From Ruminococcaceae bacterium UBA1438 (GTDB lineage Bacteria; Bacillota; Clostridia; Oscillospirales; Acutalibacteraceae), in contig DCTO01000099.1 in assembly GCA_002329285.1 (NCBI GenBank), positions 26,206 through 37,259 on the forward strand: 11,054 nt of DNA. Direction: 5' to 3'. Below the pieces are notes generated by a model that was not told the origin of the DNA, ran no database searches, and saw only the letters and a list, made by a program, of their open reading frames with translations. Of this stretch, positions 1 to 6,733 are shown piece after piece. The translations under genes and the position numbers were made by a program. Each line of letters opens with the position of its first letter. The first letter of the stretch is position 1.

Positions 1-937
1 TAGATGAATTTTCCGTTTGCGCCTGGTTTATTGCGCCGTCGGTCAGCAGCTCTTCCCTTAGCCCTGCGGCAAGGTATTTCTTAAGCTTTGCGGCGCCCTC
101 TTTATTAAAACGCATTTCGTTTGAAATGATTTCGTATGCGCAGGTATAGCGACTGCGGTTAAGAATTTTTTCTTTTTCTTTTTCGCCCATAAAGTGATTG
201 GCATCAAGCACCTTTTTCAGTTCCTTAATGCATTCAAGACGCATTTCAAAAAAGCCCTTTTTATAGCTTTCAGCGCTTGCAGAGCCGCTGCGAATCCGGT
301 AAAGATAACCGCTATCGTTAACTGCGCAGCAGGAATCGCAACAGTTTATATAGTTGAGAAGGAAAAATAAATCCTCGCTCAGCGCAATTTTTTCGTTAAA
401 TCTAAGCGCGTTTTTTTCAATGATATCCCTCTTGAAAATGCAGCGCCATATAACGCCCATAAGCGCATTTTTGTTGTTTACATTGCTGTTTTCATAATCA
501 CTGAAAAACAGGCCGAAATCCTTGAAGCTGCTTTCCAGGGCATCAAATCCGGCTTCATTTATTTCAAGCTCAGTGCCGTTTGCGTAAAGATGCTTAAACT
601 TGCCGAAGGCAAGGTCTGCATTTCTTTTAATCAATTCCGCAAGCAGGCGGGAATAATAGCCGTCTGCTGCAAAATCGTCAGAATCCATAAAGGCAATGTA
701 TTCCGCTGTTGCAAGCTCCAGCCCCTTGTTTCTTGCCGCGCTGACACCCCTGTTTTCCTGATGAAAAACGGTTATGCGCGCGTTTTCTTTTGAAAGCCTG
801 TCCGCAAGCGCTGTGCTTCCGTCCGTGCTACCGTTATCAATAAGGATGATGTGGGCTTCGGGATTTGTTAGAAGGCTTTTAACAGCCTCCTCAAGATATT
901 GATAAACCTGATAAACAGGTACAATTATATCAAGCAT
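1..937 (-). CDS. Family 2 glycosyltransferase, C-terminus cut by window edge
   Basis: Probably a cytoplasmic GT-A fold transferase that adds one sugar from a nucleotide-sugar donor to the lipid-linked repeat unit. I translated 312 codons from the ATG at 937-935; the frame is open to base 1, so the C-terminus lies outside the window. Seen: an N-terminal IIVPVY strand (residues 4-9), the nucleotide-binding motif DNGSTD (34-39), the NRGVSAARN segment (62-70), the metal-binding MDSDD (84-88), and a later SED motif typical of the GT2 catalytic base region. The usual second Asp of DDGSTD is Asn35 here. The start codon directly abuts the TAA of the polymerase gene. An AGAGG lies upstream at 951-955, rather far from the ATG (13 nt), so translational coupling is likely. 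Donor and acceptor cannot be read from sequence. The GT2 assignment is firm; the exact role is unknown. Confidence 0.92.
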   Translation of the reverse strand, partial: MLDIIVPVYQVYQYLEEAVKSLLTNPEAHIILIDNGSTDGSTALADRLSKENARITVFHQENRGVSAARNKGLELATAEYIAFMDSDDFAADGYYSRLLAELIKRNADLAFGKFKHLYANGTELEINEAGFDALESSFKDFGLFFSDYENSNVNNKNALMGVIWRCIFKRDIIEKNALRFNEKIALSEDLFFLLNYINCCDSCCAVNDSGYLYRIRSGSASAESYKKGFFEMRLECIKELKKVLDANHFMGEKEKEKILNRSRYTCAYEIISNEMRFNKEGAAKLKKYLAAGLREELLTDGAINQAQTENSS

Positions 938-2215
938 TTAAGTTTTTAAGCCTCTTTTCCTTCTTGCTTCAAGTGCCATTCGGTGCATCTCTGCTTCCTC
1001 TGCTTTTTTCTTAAGGTCGGCTTCGTGCTTATCTGTGTAGTATTTATTAACTGCAAGCAGTAAAAGCGGGAAGGAGGCGCAGGCGCAAAAATATGTGTAA
1101 AACATATTCAGCATGGCATTTGCAAACCAAATCATTGCAATGAGAAAAACTATTGCAGTCGGAATTTTGCATTTGCCCCTGTAAAGCACGAACACGATGA
1201 GCGCAACAATGCAGGTAACGTATATAATTGTTCCGATTGCGCCGAAGCCAAGCAGCAGATTGATGAAGTCGTTATGCGCCCAGATATATCCGTGCCGCGC
1301 AGCGTTATTAACGTCGTAAACATAGTTAAAGCCATTGCCGAAAAGCAGCTTTCCTATATCAAAGTTTTTGTATGCCTCAATATCAACATCCCAGAAAACA
1401 GAGCGTCCGCTTGTCAGCTTAAACCAAAAGTCCTCGCGTGCGCCGCTTGTATCAATAGAGGCGTCTATTTTTTCGTGAACGCTTGTATAACTATAAGCCA
1501 TATAGCCGAGAACCGAGCCCGGAACGGCATAAACGTAAAATTTTGTTTTGCCCTTGCAGTAAATGTAAAACAGCACCACGAAGGATAACAGCCCAACGAG
1601 GAAATACGTGCGCGAATTACCGGTAAAAATAACGTAAAGCGGAATAAAGGAAAGGGCAAAAAGCCGCCTGTTTTTATAATAAACCATTGCAATAACAATA
1701 AGGCTCATTATGAAAAGCGCTGTGGGGGAGGAGCGAAAGCCGCTCATATTAAACGGCTTGAAATAAAGATTGTGATAGGGATAAAAGCTTGGGATAACCG
1801 CACAAAACGCAATCAGCGCGCACCAGGTGTATATTATCCCGTGAACATATTTTGCATTGCTTAAGAAAAACCGCTGAACCTCGCTGTTTTTCGTGGTCAT
1901 CAGCAATGTGTAAAGAACTAAAAATTGATAATAAAAGTATTCGTTTTCGTTGTATATGGGAAAATCCGTGTGCACCGTTGCCCAAATATAAATTAATATG
2001 AGTATCGGCAGCGCAATAAGACGCACGGTGTTGCGCTTGCTGAAAAGCGTGAAAAGCAGGGTTAAATAAGTAAAGAAGAAAATAACCTTGTTAAGCGCAG
2101 GCACATAAAGCTGAAACAGCGTTGAGATCGGGAACAGCAAAAGCAGATGCATAACCGCGTCCGTTGCCGAAAACGCTAATGTGTATTTAGTTTTCTTTTT
2201 CATAGCGTTTGCCAT
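938..2215 (-). CDS. wzy: Wzy-like O-antigen/capsule repeat-unit polymerase, integral membrane protein
   Basis: Predicted to join lipid-linked repeat units into polymer on the outer face of the membrane. The 425-residue protein has about ten or eleven hydrophobic segments (for example near 19-35, 43-59, 66-80, 124-143, 165-180, 187-197, 203-220, 317-346, 352-371 and 374-389). A large hydrophilic loop at about 242-315 carries SGR (269-271) and a HNDF motif (314-317), followed by the LLLGFGAIGT helix, as in the Wzy/WaaL superfamily. A TGNSRT motif precedes the helix after residue 203. Residues 396-424 form a strongly charged, Lys/Glu/Arg-rich helix after the last membrane segment. The ATG at 2215 is chosen because AGGAG sits 9 nt upstream; the in-frame Met5 is less well placed. 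Sequence identity among these polymerases is low, so the call rests on topology, loop motifs and context. An O-antigen ligase-type function is the main alternative. Confidence 0.85.
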   Translation of the reverse strand: MANAMKKKTKYTLAFSATDAVMHLLLLFPISTLFQLYVPALNKVIFFFTYLTLLFTLFSKRNTVRLIALPILILIYIWATVHTDFPIYNENEYFYYQFLVLYTLLMTTKNSEVQRFFLSNAKYVHGIIYTWCALIAFCAVIPSFYPYHNLYFKPFNMSGFRSSPTALFIMSLIVIAMVYYKNRRLFALSFIPLYVIFTGNSRTYFLVGLLSFVVLFYIYCKGKTKFYVYAVPGSVLGYMAYSYTSVHEKIDASIDTSGAREDFWFKLTSGRSVFWDVDIEAYKNFDIGKLLFGNGFNYVYDVNNAARHGYIWAHNDFINLLLGFGAIGTIIYVTCIVALIVFVLYRGKCKIPTAIVFLIAMIWFANAMLNMFYTYFCACASFPLLLLAVNKYYTDKHEADLKKKAEEAEMHRMALEARRKRGLKT

Positions 2216-2224
2216 TGCAGTTTG

Positions 2225-2229
2225 CTCCT
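2225..2229 (-). promoter_or_regulatory. Shine-Dalgarno site of the polymerase gene
   Basis: AGGAG on the minus strand, 9 nt before the ATG at 2215. It is one of the clearest ribosome binding sites in the window. It lies in the 22-nt gap after the upstream GT2 stop and fixes the polymerase start at Met1 rather than Met5. Confidence 0.8.
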
Positions 2230-2237
2230 GTGTGTAA

Positions 2238-3239
2238 TCAGTTAATTCTGTTTAAAGCCTTTTCTGCAGCTCTCACGGCTTTCAGGTAGAAGACCCCTGT
2301 TTTATACGCATTTCTGCAGATAATTATTTTCTCGATTTTTGATTTTGGTTTTTTAAAATTAATTTCGCAAATTCTTTTGTAAAGCAGGGAAGAGCGCACG
2401 GAGTTTATTATTTCATTCTGAAGCTCGCCCTGCGCATAAAGCCTAATCAGAAATTCGCAAAGCAGTTGCAAAAATCTGCCTGTCAGTATTTCAACGGAAA
2501 CATCAGGCTTGGCCTTTTTTATAAAATCGTTGCAGGCTTGATACGCCTCAATCAAATCGCTTATGTTTCCCGAATTTATTTTTCTTGCCCCAAGCACCTC
2601 AAAGCAGAAATAATAATCAAGCTGAGGAAAAATGTTCGCCGTTTTGCAATGCCCTGCAAAATCAAGCGTGAACTTAAAATCTTCGCTGATTTGCATATTA
2701 TCATCAAAGCAAACGGAGTGCTCCCTGATTATATCTGTGCGGTAAAGCTTATCCCAGCAGGGATTAAGCTTTTGTAAAATCAAATATGGGTAAATGACGC
2801 TTATATCCTGCCCCCTGCCGTCGGGCATATCGGTTGCTGCAACTGTGAAATCGCCCTTCGGCGCAAGGATGTAATGAGCGTTAAAAAGCGCAAGCTCAGG
2901 TTTGCCTTCAAGTGCGGCGCGGATTTGCGCAATGTATCTGTTTCCGACAAAATCGTCCGAGTCAATAAAGCAGACGTATTCGCCCTTCGCCGCCATTATG
3001 CCGGCGTTTCTTGCCCCGCTCACTCCCTTGTGCTCGTTTTCAAGCAGGGTGATAAAGTCAAAGCGTTGCACATAATCACGGCAGATTTCAAGGCTGCCGT
3101 CAGCAGAGCCGTCGTCAACAAGAATGATTTCTGCCTCAAAGCCCGGCTCAGCTTCGATTGCTTCAATAACGCTCATCAGGCATTTTTCAATTGTTTTTTC
3201 CCTGTTATAAACGGGAATGATAATGCTTAAATCAGTCAT
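2238..3239 (-). CDS. Family 2 glycosyltransferase
   Basis: Predicted cytoplasmic GT-A sugar transferase of 333 residues, a usual length for capsule GT2 enzymes. Seen: an N-terminal SIIIPVYN strand (residues 5-12), VDDGSADGS (41-49) for nucleotide binding, KGVSGARNAG (71-80), the DxD-type FIDSDDF (91-97), and ISEDF (184-188) where the catalytic base is expected. After about residue 200 the sequence is variable and basic (for example KKPKSK at 296-301), as expected for acceptor recognition and peripheral membrane contact. The ATG at 3239 lies inside the end of the radical SAM gene (8-bp overlap) and I see no strong Shine-Dalgarno, so its translation is probably coupled to the upstream gene. The motifs match the partial GT2 at the left edge but the rest diverges, so these are distinct enzymes. 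Substrate unknown. Confidence 0.94.
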   Translation of the reverse strand: MTDLSIIIPVYNREKTIEKCLMSVIEAIEAEPGFEAEIILVDDGSADGSLEICRDYVQRFDFITLLENEHKGVSGARNAGIMAAKGEYVCFIDSDDFVGNRYIAQIRAALEGKPELALFNAHYILAPKGDFTVAATDMPDGRGQDISVIYPYLILQKLNPCWDKLYRTDIIREHSVCFDDNMQISEDFKFTLDFAGHCKTANIFPQLDYYFCFEVLGARKINSGNISDLIEAYQACNDFIKKAKPDVSVEILTGRFLQLLCEFLIRLYAQGELQNEIINSVRSSLLYKRICEINFKKPKSKIEKIIICRNAYKTGVFYLKAVRAAEKALNRIN

Positions 3240-4422
3240 TTTTATTATTTGCTATTTCAAGCTGCCTGTTAATATCTGCATCAACAATGGCCTCGCCCGT
3301 TGTGCCCTCAAGCGCCTTTTTTGAATTATCTGAAAGCCCGTTATTTATCTCTGCATTCAGATCGCAGGTTGAAAGCGCGTCAAGCTCCTCCTTTGTGATT
3401 TTGCCGTTTTCATAATCACAAACAATCGGCAGCTCGTGCATATCGTATTTCTTATTTTTAAAGTATCTTAAAAATTTGTGCTTAATAACCCAGCCGGCCG
3501 GCACCCAAATATATTTGTGCATCGCCGGGGAAACGGAGCCGATCATCCAGCATTGCCTGTCACAGTGGCGCACCTTTTGGCGCACCCTTTCGGCCTGCTC
3601 GCTGTTCCAAAGCTCCTCCCAGCTCTGGGCATTAAGGTTGCCCATAACCTCTTTTTCCTTTGTGCCGTTGCAGGGCATAACGTCTCCGTATGGATCAATG
3701 AAAAAGGTGTCAAACGCCATATCGCAGGGCAGCAGCCTTTTTTGCCCGTAAATGTAATTAATCAGCCCATGGTTAAAATATGCTCTGAACCATTTTTTCG
3801 GGCTGTTGCTGTTGAGCAGCTCGTTAATTAAATTCTCAAAATTCTCTGCCACCATCGGGCGGTCATGAATAATGTTTTTTGCCTCAACAAAATAAAAGGA
3901 ATTGTGCAAAGATGCGGTTGCAAATTCCATATTCATTTCATCGGAAAGCTTGTAAAGCGGCACAAGGTCTGCCGCGTTGGAATCCTGCACGGTCATCCCG
4001 AAGCCAACATCGGGGTGCCCCATTTCAACCAGCTTTTTGAGGGTGGTGTAGCCCTTATTAAAGCCGTCGTCAAGGCCGCGGATTGCGTTGTTTGTTTCCT
4101 CAAGCCCCTCAATGGAAATTCTTATTCCCACATTCGGGAATTCATTGCAAAGCTCAATAATCCTGTCAGTAAAAAAGCCGTTTGTTGAAATAACGATGCG
4201 CTCGCTCTTTTTGTAAAGCTCTCTCACAATGTCCTTCAAATCCGTTCTGATAAACGGCTCGCCGCCCGTGATGTTTGTGAAATACATTTGCGGCAGCTTT
4301 TTTATCGTTTCAATGCTGATTTCCTCCTCCGGTGATGAGGGGGCCTTGTATCTGTTGCACATTGTGCAGCGCGCGTTGCAGCGGTATGTAACAATAACGG
4401 TTCCGTTAAGCTTTTTTGGCAT
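3232..4422 (-). CDS. Radical SAM/SPASM-type enzyme in polysaccharide operon
   Basis: A 396-residue protein with the radical SAM cluster motif C15-x3-C19-x2-C22 inside TYRCNARCTMCNRY, followed by ITGGEPF (51-57), which contacts S-adenosylmethionine. A second cysteine set, C233, C251 (in DPYGDVMPCNG), C287 and C291, fits an auxiliary [4Fe-4S] cluster of the SPASM/twitch kind. Further cysteines are C92, C335 and C353. The last 55 or so residues are polar, acidic and Asn-rich. The family makes a 5'-deoxyadenosyl radical for C-H chemistry; SPASM members modify peptides or oxidise aminocyclitol and sugar-like substrates. The ATG at 4422 is preferred over the TTG at 4431 because GAGG sits 9 nt before it. 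The gene lies between a GT4 (14-nt gap) and a GT2 (8-bp overlap), so it is produced together with the pathway. I cannot name its substrate; modification of a sugar, lipid carrier or polymer is inferred from context only. Confidence 0.92.
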   Translation of the reverse strand: MPKKLNGTVIVTYRCNARCTMCNRYKAPSSPEEEISIETIKKLPQMYFTNITGGEPFIRTDLKDIVRELYKKSERIVISTNGFFTDRIIELCNEFPNVGIRISIEGLEETNNAIRGLDDGFNKGYTTLKKLVEMGHPDVGFGMTVQDSNAADLVPLYKLSDEMNMEFATASLHNSFYFVEAKNIIHDRPMVAENFENLINELLNSNSPKKWFRAYFNHGLINYIYGQKRLLPCDMAFDTFFIDPYGDVMPCNGTKEKEVMGNLNAQSWEELWNSEQAERVRQKVRHCDRQCWMIGSVSPAMHKYIWVPAGWVIKHKFLRYFKNKKYDMHELPIVCDYENGKITKEELDALSTCDLNAEINNGLSDNSKKALEGTTGEAIVDADINRQLEIANNKND

Positions 4423-4431
4423 TAATATCAA

Positions 4432-4435
4432 CCTC
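4432..4435 (-). promoter_or_regulatory. Shine-Dalgarno site deciding the radical SAM start
   Basis: GAGG on the minus strand ends 9 nt before the ATG at 4422 and directly touches the alternative TTG codon at 4431. The spacing therefore supports the ATG and a 396-residue product instead of 399. Confidence 0.7.
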
Positions 4436-4436
4436 G

Positions 4437-5621
4437 TCAGTTTTTATATATTTCAATAAGCCTTTCGCAATAGCTTTCTGTGGTGTGAAATTCCTTTTTA
4501 ATGCAGTTTTGTGAAAGCCTTGCGGCAAGCCCGTCATCCTCTGTTATGGATTTGAGCGCCGCTTCAAAAGCGCTTTGGTTATTCGGCTCAAAAAGAAGCC
4601 CTGTTTCGCCGTCGTCAACAAGCTCCGGAATGCCACCGATTGCCGCGCCGATAACGGGCGTGCCAAGCGAAATGCTTTCCAAAACTGAAAAGGGGCAGTT
4701 TTCAAACCAAATGCTCGGCAAAACGGTGCATCGCGCCGCTCTTATCAGCGTTTCAAGCGCAGCGCCGGTTTGAAAGCCGAGGTTGGTTATGTGCTCTGCA
4801 GAGTTAATCTGCTCCTCAAGCGGGCCGTTGCCTGCGCAGGTGAAGCGGTAATTCTTTGCGTTAAGGATAAGCTCAATCCCTTTTTCATGGCTGAATCGGC
4901 CGAAATAAAGAATGTAGTTTTCCTTTTTAACCTCTGATGGCTGCGGCTTTTCAATAAAGTTTTGAAGCACAAGCGTTTTGCCTGCAAGGGCTGGATTGGT
5001 GTCCAGCTTTGTTTTGATAAATTCGGTGGGGCATATAACAGTGTCAATATATTCATAAGCCTTTCGAATTTTCCAGTAATATCCCTCCGCAGCGCCTACA
5101 AGGCTTTTTGCCCTTGAGCCGTGAATGCAGCTGCCCTTAAAGCAGTTAAGATATTTGCCGCCAAGGCATTTTTCGCATGCCGCCCCGCCTGAAAACATCA
5201 TATGATTGGGACAGACAAGCTGATAATCATGCGCGGTTAAAACGATTTTAACCCTTGCGCCGCTCTGCTTTTCATAATCCTTAACGGCAAGAATAACGCT
5301 TGGCGTGAGCTGAAAGTTAAAATTATTCAGACGAACAACATCCGGCCTGAAATCCTCAAGCACGATTTTCAGCTTGCGCCTTGCCTCTGATGAATAGATG
5401 GTTTTGAGCGGATAGGTCAGCTTTGCAAGTTTGCTGCCGCCGTGAAAATCCATATCGGCGGTGTATTGCTCTGCGCGGTTGCCAACGCATCTGCCCTCGT
5501 GCTCCATTCCGAAAAACTGAACCTCGTGCCCGCAGGACTGCAAATATTCACTTAATTTAAAAATATATGTTTCGGAACCCCCGTTTGGGTAAAGAAACTT
5601 GTTAATAAATAAAATTTTCAT
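4437..5621 (-). CDS. GT4 glycosyltransferase with a cysteine-rich segment
   Basis: A 394-residue GT-B fold transferase. The N-terminal domain opens with KILFINKFLYPNGGSE (2-17), including the glycine-rich acceptor-side loop. The C-terminal donor domain shows YFGRFSHEKGIE (239-250), GNGPLEE (264-270) and the EX7E pair E307/E315 in WFENCPFSVLE, with TPVIGAAIGGIPE (321-333). Between the domains, after TAHDYQLVCPN, there is a cysteine cluster C137, C149, C152, C160 and C165 containing a CEKC knuckle. I recall similar clusters in other capsule GT4 enzymes; the role is not established and could be metal binding. The ATG overlaps the stop of the preceding GT4 by 4 bp (ATGA), indicating translational coupling. 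Acts in the cytoplasm at the membrane on undecaprenyl-linked glycan. Donor sugar not predictable. Confidence 0.94.
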   Translation of the reverse strand: MKILFINKFLYPNGGSETYIFKLSEYLQSCGHEVQFFGMEHEGRCVGNRAEQYTADMDFHGGSKLAKLTYPLKTIYSSEARRKLKIVLEDFRPDVVRLNNFNFQLTPSVILAVKDYEKQSGARVKIVLTAHDYQLVCPNHMMFSGGAACEKCLGGKYLNCFKGSCIHGSRAKSLVGAAEGYYWKIRKAYEYIDTVICPTEFIKTKLDTNPALAGKTLVLQNFIEKPQPSEVKKENYILYFGRFSHEKGIELILNAKNYRFTCAGNGPLEEQINSAEHITNLGFQTGAALETLIRAARCTVLPSIWFENCPFSVLESISLGTPVIGAAIGGIPELVDDGETGLLFEPNNQSAFEAALKSITEDDGLAARLSQNCIKKEFHTTESYCERLIEIYKN

Positions 5622-6733
5622 CTTTTAATCAGATCCAGAAATTGCTTTGCGCAGCGTTCTGTTGAAAGCTGTTGCCTGTAAGCAAGGCAGTTGTTAATGT
5701 ATGAAATATTGTTTTCGCTGATTTCATTAAGGCTGTTTTCATCCCAGTTGTCATCTGCAATGCCAAGGCGGTTTGCAATGATGTAGGGGCAGTTGAGCGG
5801 CACGGTGGTTGTAATAACAGGCGTGCCGACTGCAATCGCCTCAATTATTGAAATCATATTGTTGTCCTGCCGCGTGTTAACAAGCATTGCCTTTGATTTT
5901 GCCAAAATCGGCAGCAGCTCGCTGTGAGGGAGCTTGCCCGTAAATATAATGCTTTCGCTTATTCCAAGCGCCTTCGCCTGTGCTTCAAGCTCTGCTTTCA
6001 GTTCACCGTCGCCGATAATATAAAGCAGGGCAGAGGGGTCGTATTTTTCAAGATAAGCTTTGAATTTATTTATAATCAAATCAATCCTTTTGCGCTCAAT
6101 AAGCTGAGAGCAAACGCAGAACTGATTATCCTTTTCGGCACTCGGCTGAAATTTATCAAGATTAACGCCGTGGTCAATAACCGTGCCGGAAACGCTTGAG
6201 CAGTATTTAGAGATAAACTGCCGCGCCTCCTCGCTTCTTGCAACAACGGGCGTGCTCATAAAAAACATTCTTGCAATAATGTTATACCAAAACTTTGAAG
6301 GTATTTGTTTCATCATTGCATTGTGCTTTGCCAGCTCGTGCCAGATAATCAGCTTATCTTGCGTGTATCTGCCGATTGCAGGGGAACGCGACGCCGCAAG
6401 CATCAGCGATTGCATTGAAAATACCTCGCTGCTGATAATCAAATCGAATTCAGCCCCGTGCTTTGCCACGTATTTTTCCAGGCTCGGCATATACGGCAGG
6501 CGGTGGGGCATAAAAATTCCCTGCAGCCTGCAAGGAGCAAAGATAATCTCAAAGGGGTAATCCTCCGCCTTTTCGGGCTTATAAGGCTCTGCCGCAAAAA
6601 GCACGGGCTCTGCGCCAAGCGTCTTAAAGCCGAGGCAAAGGTCGTAAATCATAGTGTCCTTAATCGAGGGCACTTTTTTGATTTTCTTTGTTTCACTTGT
6701 GTAAAGAATGGGATTGATGATTAAGACTTTCAT
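5618..6733 (-). CDS. GT4 glycosyltransferase
   Basis: A 371-residue GT-B transferase, normal length for the family. The N-terminal Rossmann-like strand MKVLIINPILY begins the protein. The donor-binding half has CSQLIERKRIDLII (208-221), in place of the common GR-x-x-x-KG stretch, and IIGDGELKAELE (239-250), then FTGKLPHSELLP (264-275). At the EX7E site the first acidic residue is Asp290 (QDNNMISIIE, ending at E298), so the pair reads D/E rather than E/E; I believe this variant also occurs in other capsule GT4 proteins. The ATG at 6733 overlaps the upstream GT4 stop by 4 bp, and its own stop overlaps the next GT4 start by 4 bp, so this gene is the middle of a translationally coupled trio. It probably adds one sugar to the repeat unit; the linkage is unknown. 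Confidence 0.92.
   Translation of the reverse strand: MKVLIINPILYTSETKKIKKVPSIKDTMIYDLCLGFKTLGAEPVLFAAEPYKPEKAEDYPFEIIFAPCRLQGIFMPHRLPYMPSLEKYVAKHGAEFDLIISSEVFSMQSLMLAASRSPAIGRYTQDKLIIWHELAKHNAMMKQIPSKFWYNIIARMFFMSTPVVARSEEARQFISKYCSSVSGTVIDHGVNLDKFQPSAEKDNQFCVCSQLIERKRIDLIINKFKAYLEKYDPSALLYIIGDGELKAELEAQAKALGISESIIFTGKLPHSELLPILAKSKAMLVNTRQDNNMISIIEAIAVGTPVITTTVPLNCPYIIANRLGIADDNWDENSLNEISENNISYINNCLAYRQQLSTERCAKQFLDLIKR

Noticed and set aside
1..3239. The two GT2 genes flanking the polymerase as a recent duplication
   Set aside because: Only the family motifs match; the C-terminal halves and codon-level sequence differ, so they are separate family members.
4423..4431. TTG start for the radical SAM gene three codons upstream
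   Set aside because: The only Shine-Dalgarno (GAGG at 4432-4435) would touch the TTG directly; it is correctly spaced for the ATG at 4422.
5042..5047. TTGACA on the minus strand inside a GT4 gene as a possible internal promoter -35
   Set aside because: No acceptable -10 box lies 16-18 bp downstream; other TTGACA occurrences (near 8122, 8704 and 9061) also lack one.
6183..6560. Plus-strand open frame of 125 codons opposite the middle GT4, and similar ones at 3478-3831 and 3865-4188
   Set aside because: All are fully inside well-supported minus-strand genes, with compositions expected of antisense frames and no motif or ribosome binding site that I can see.
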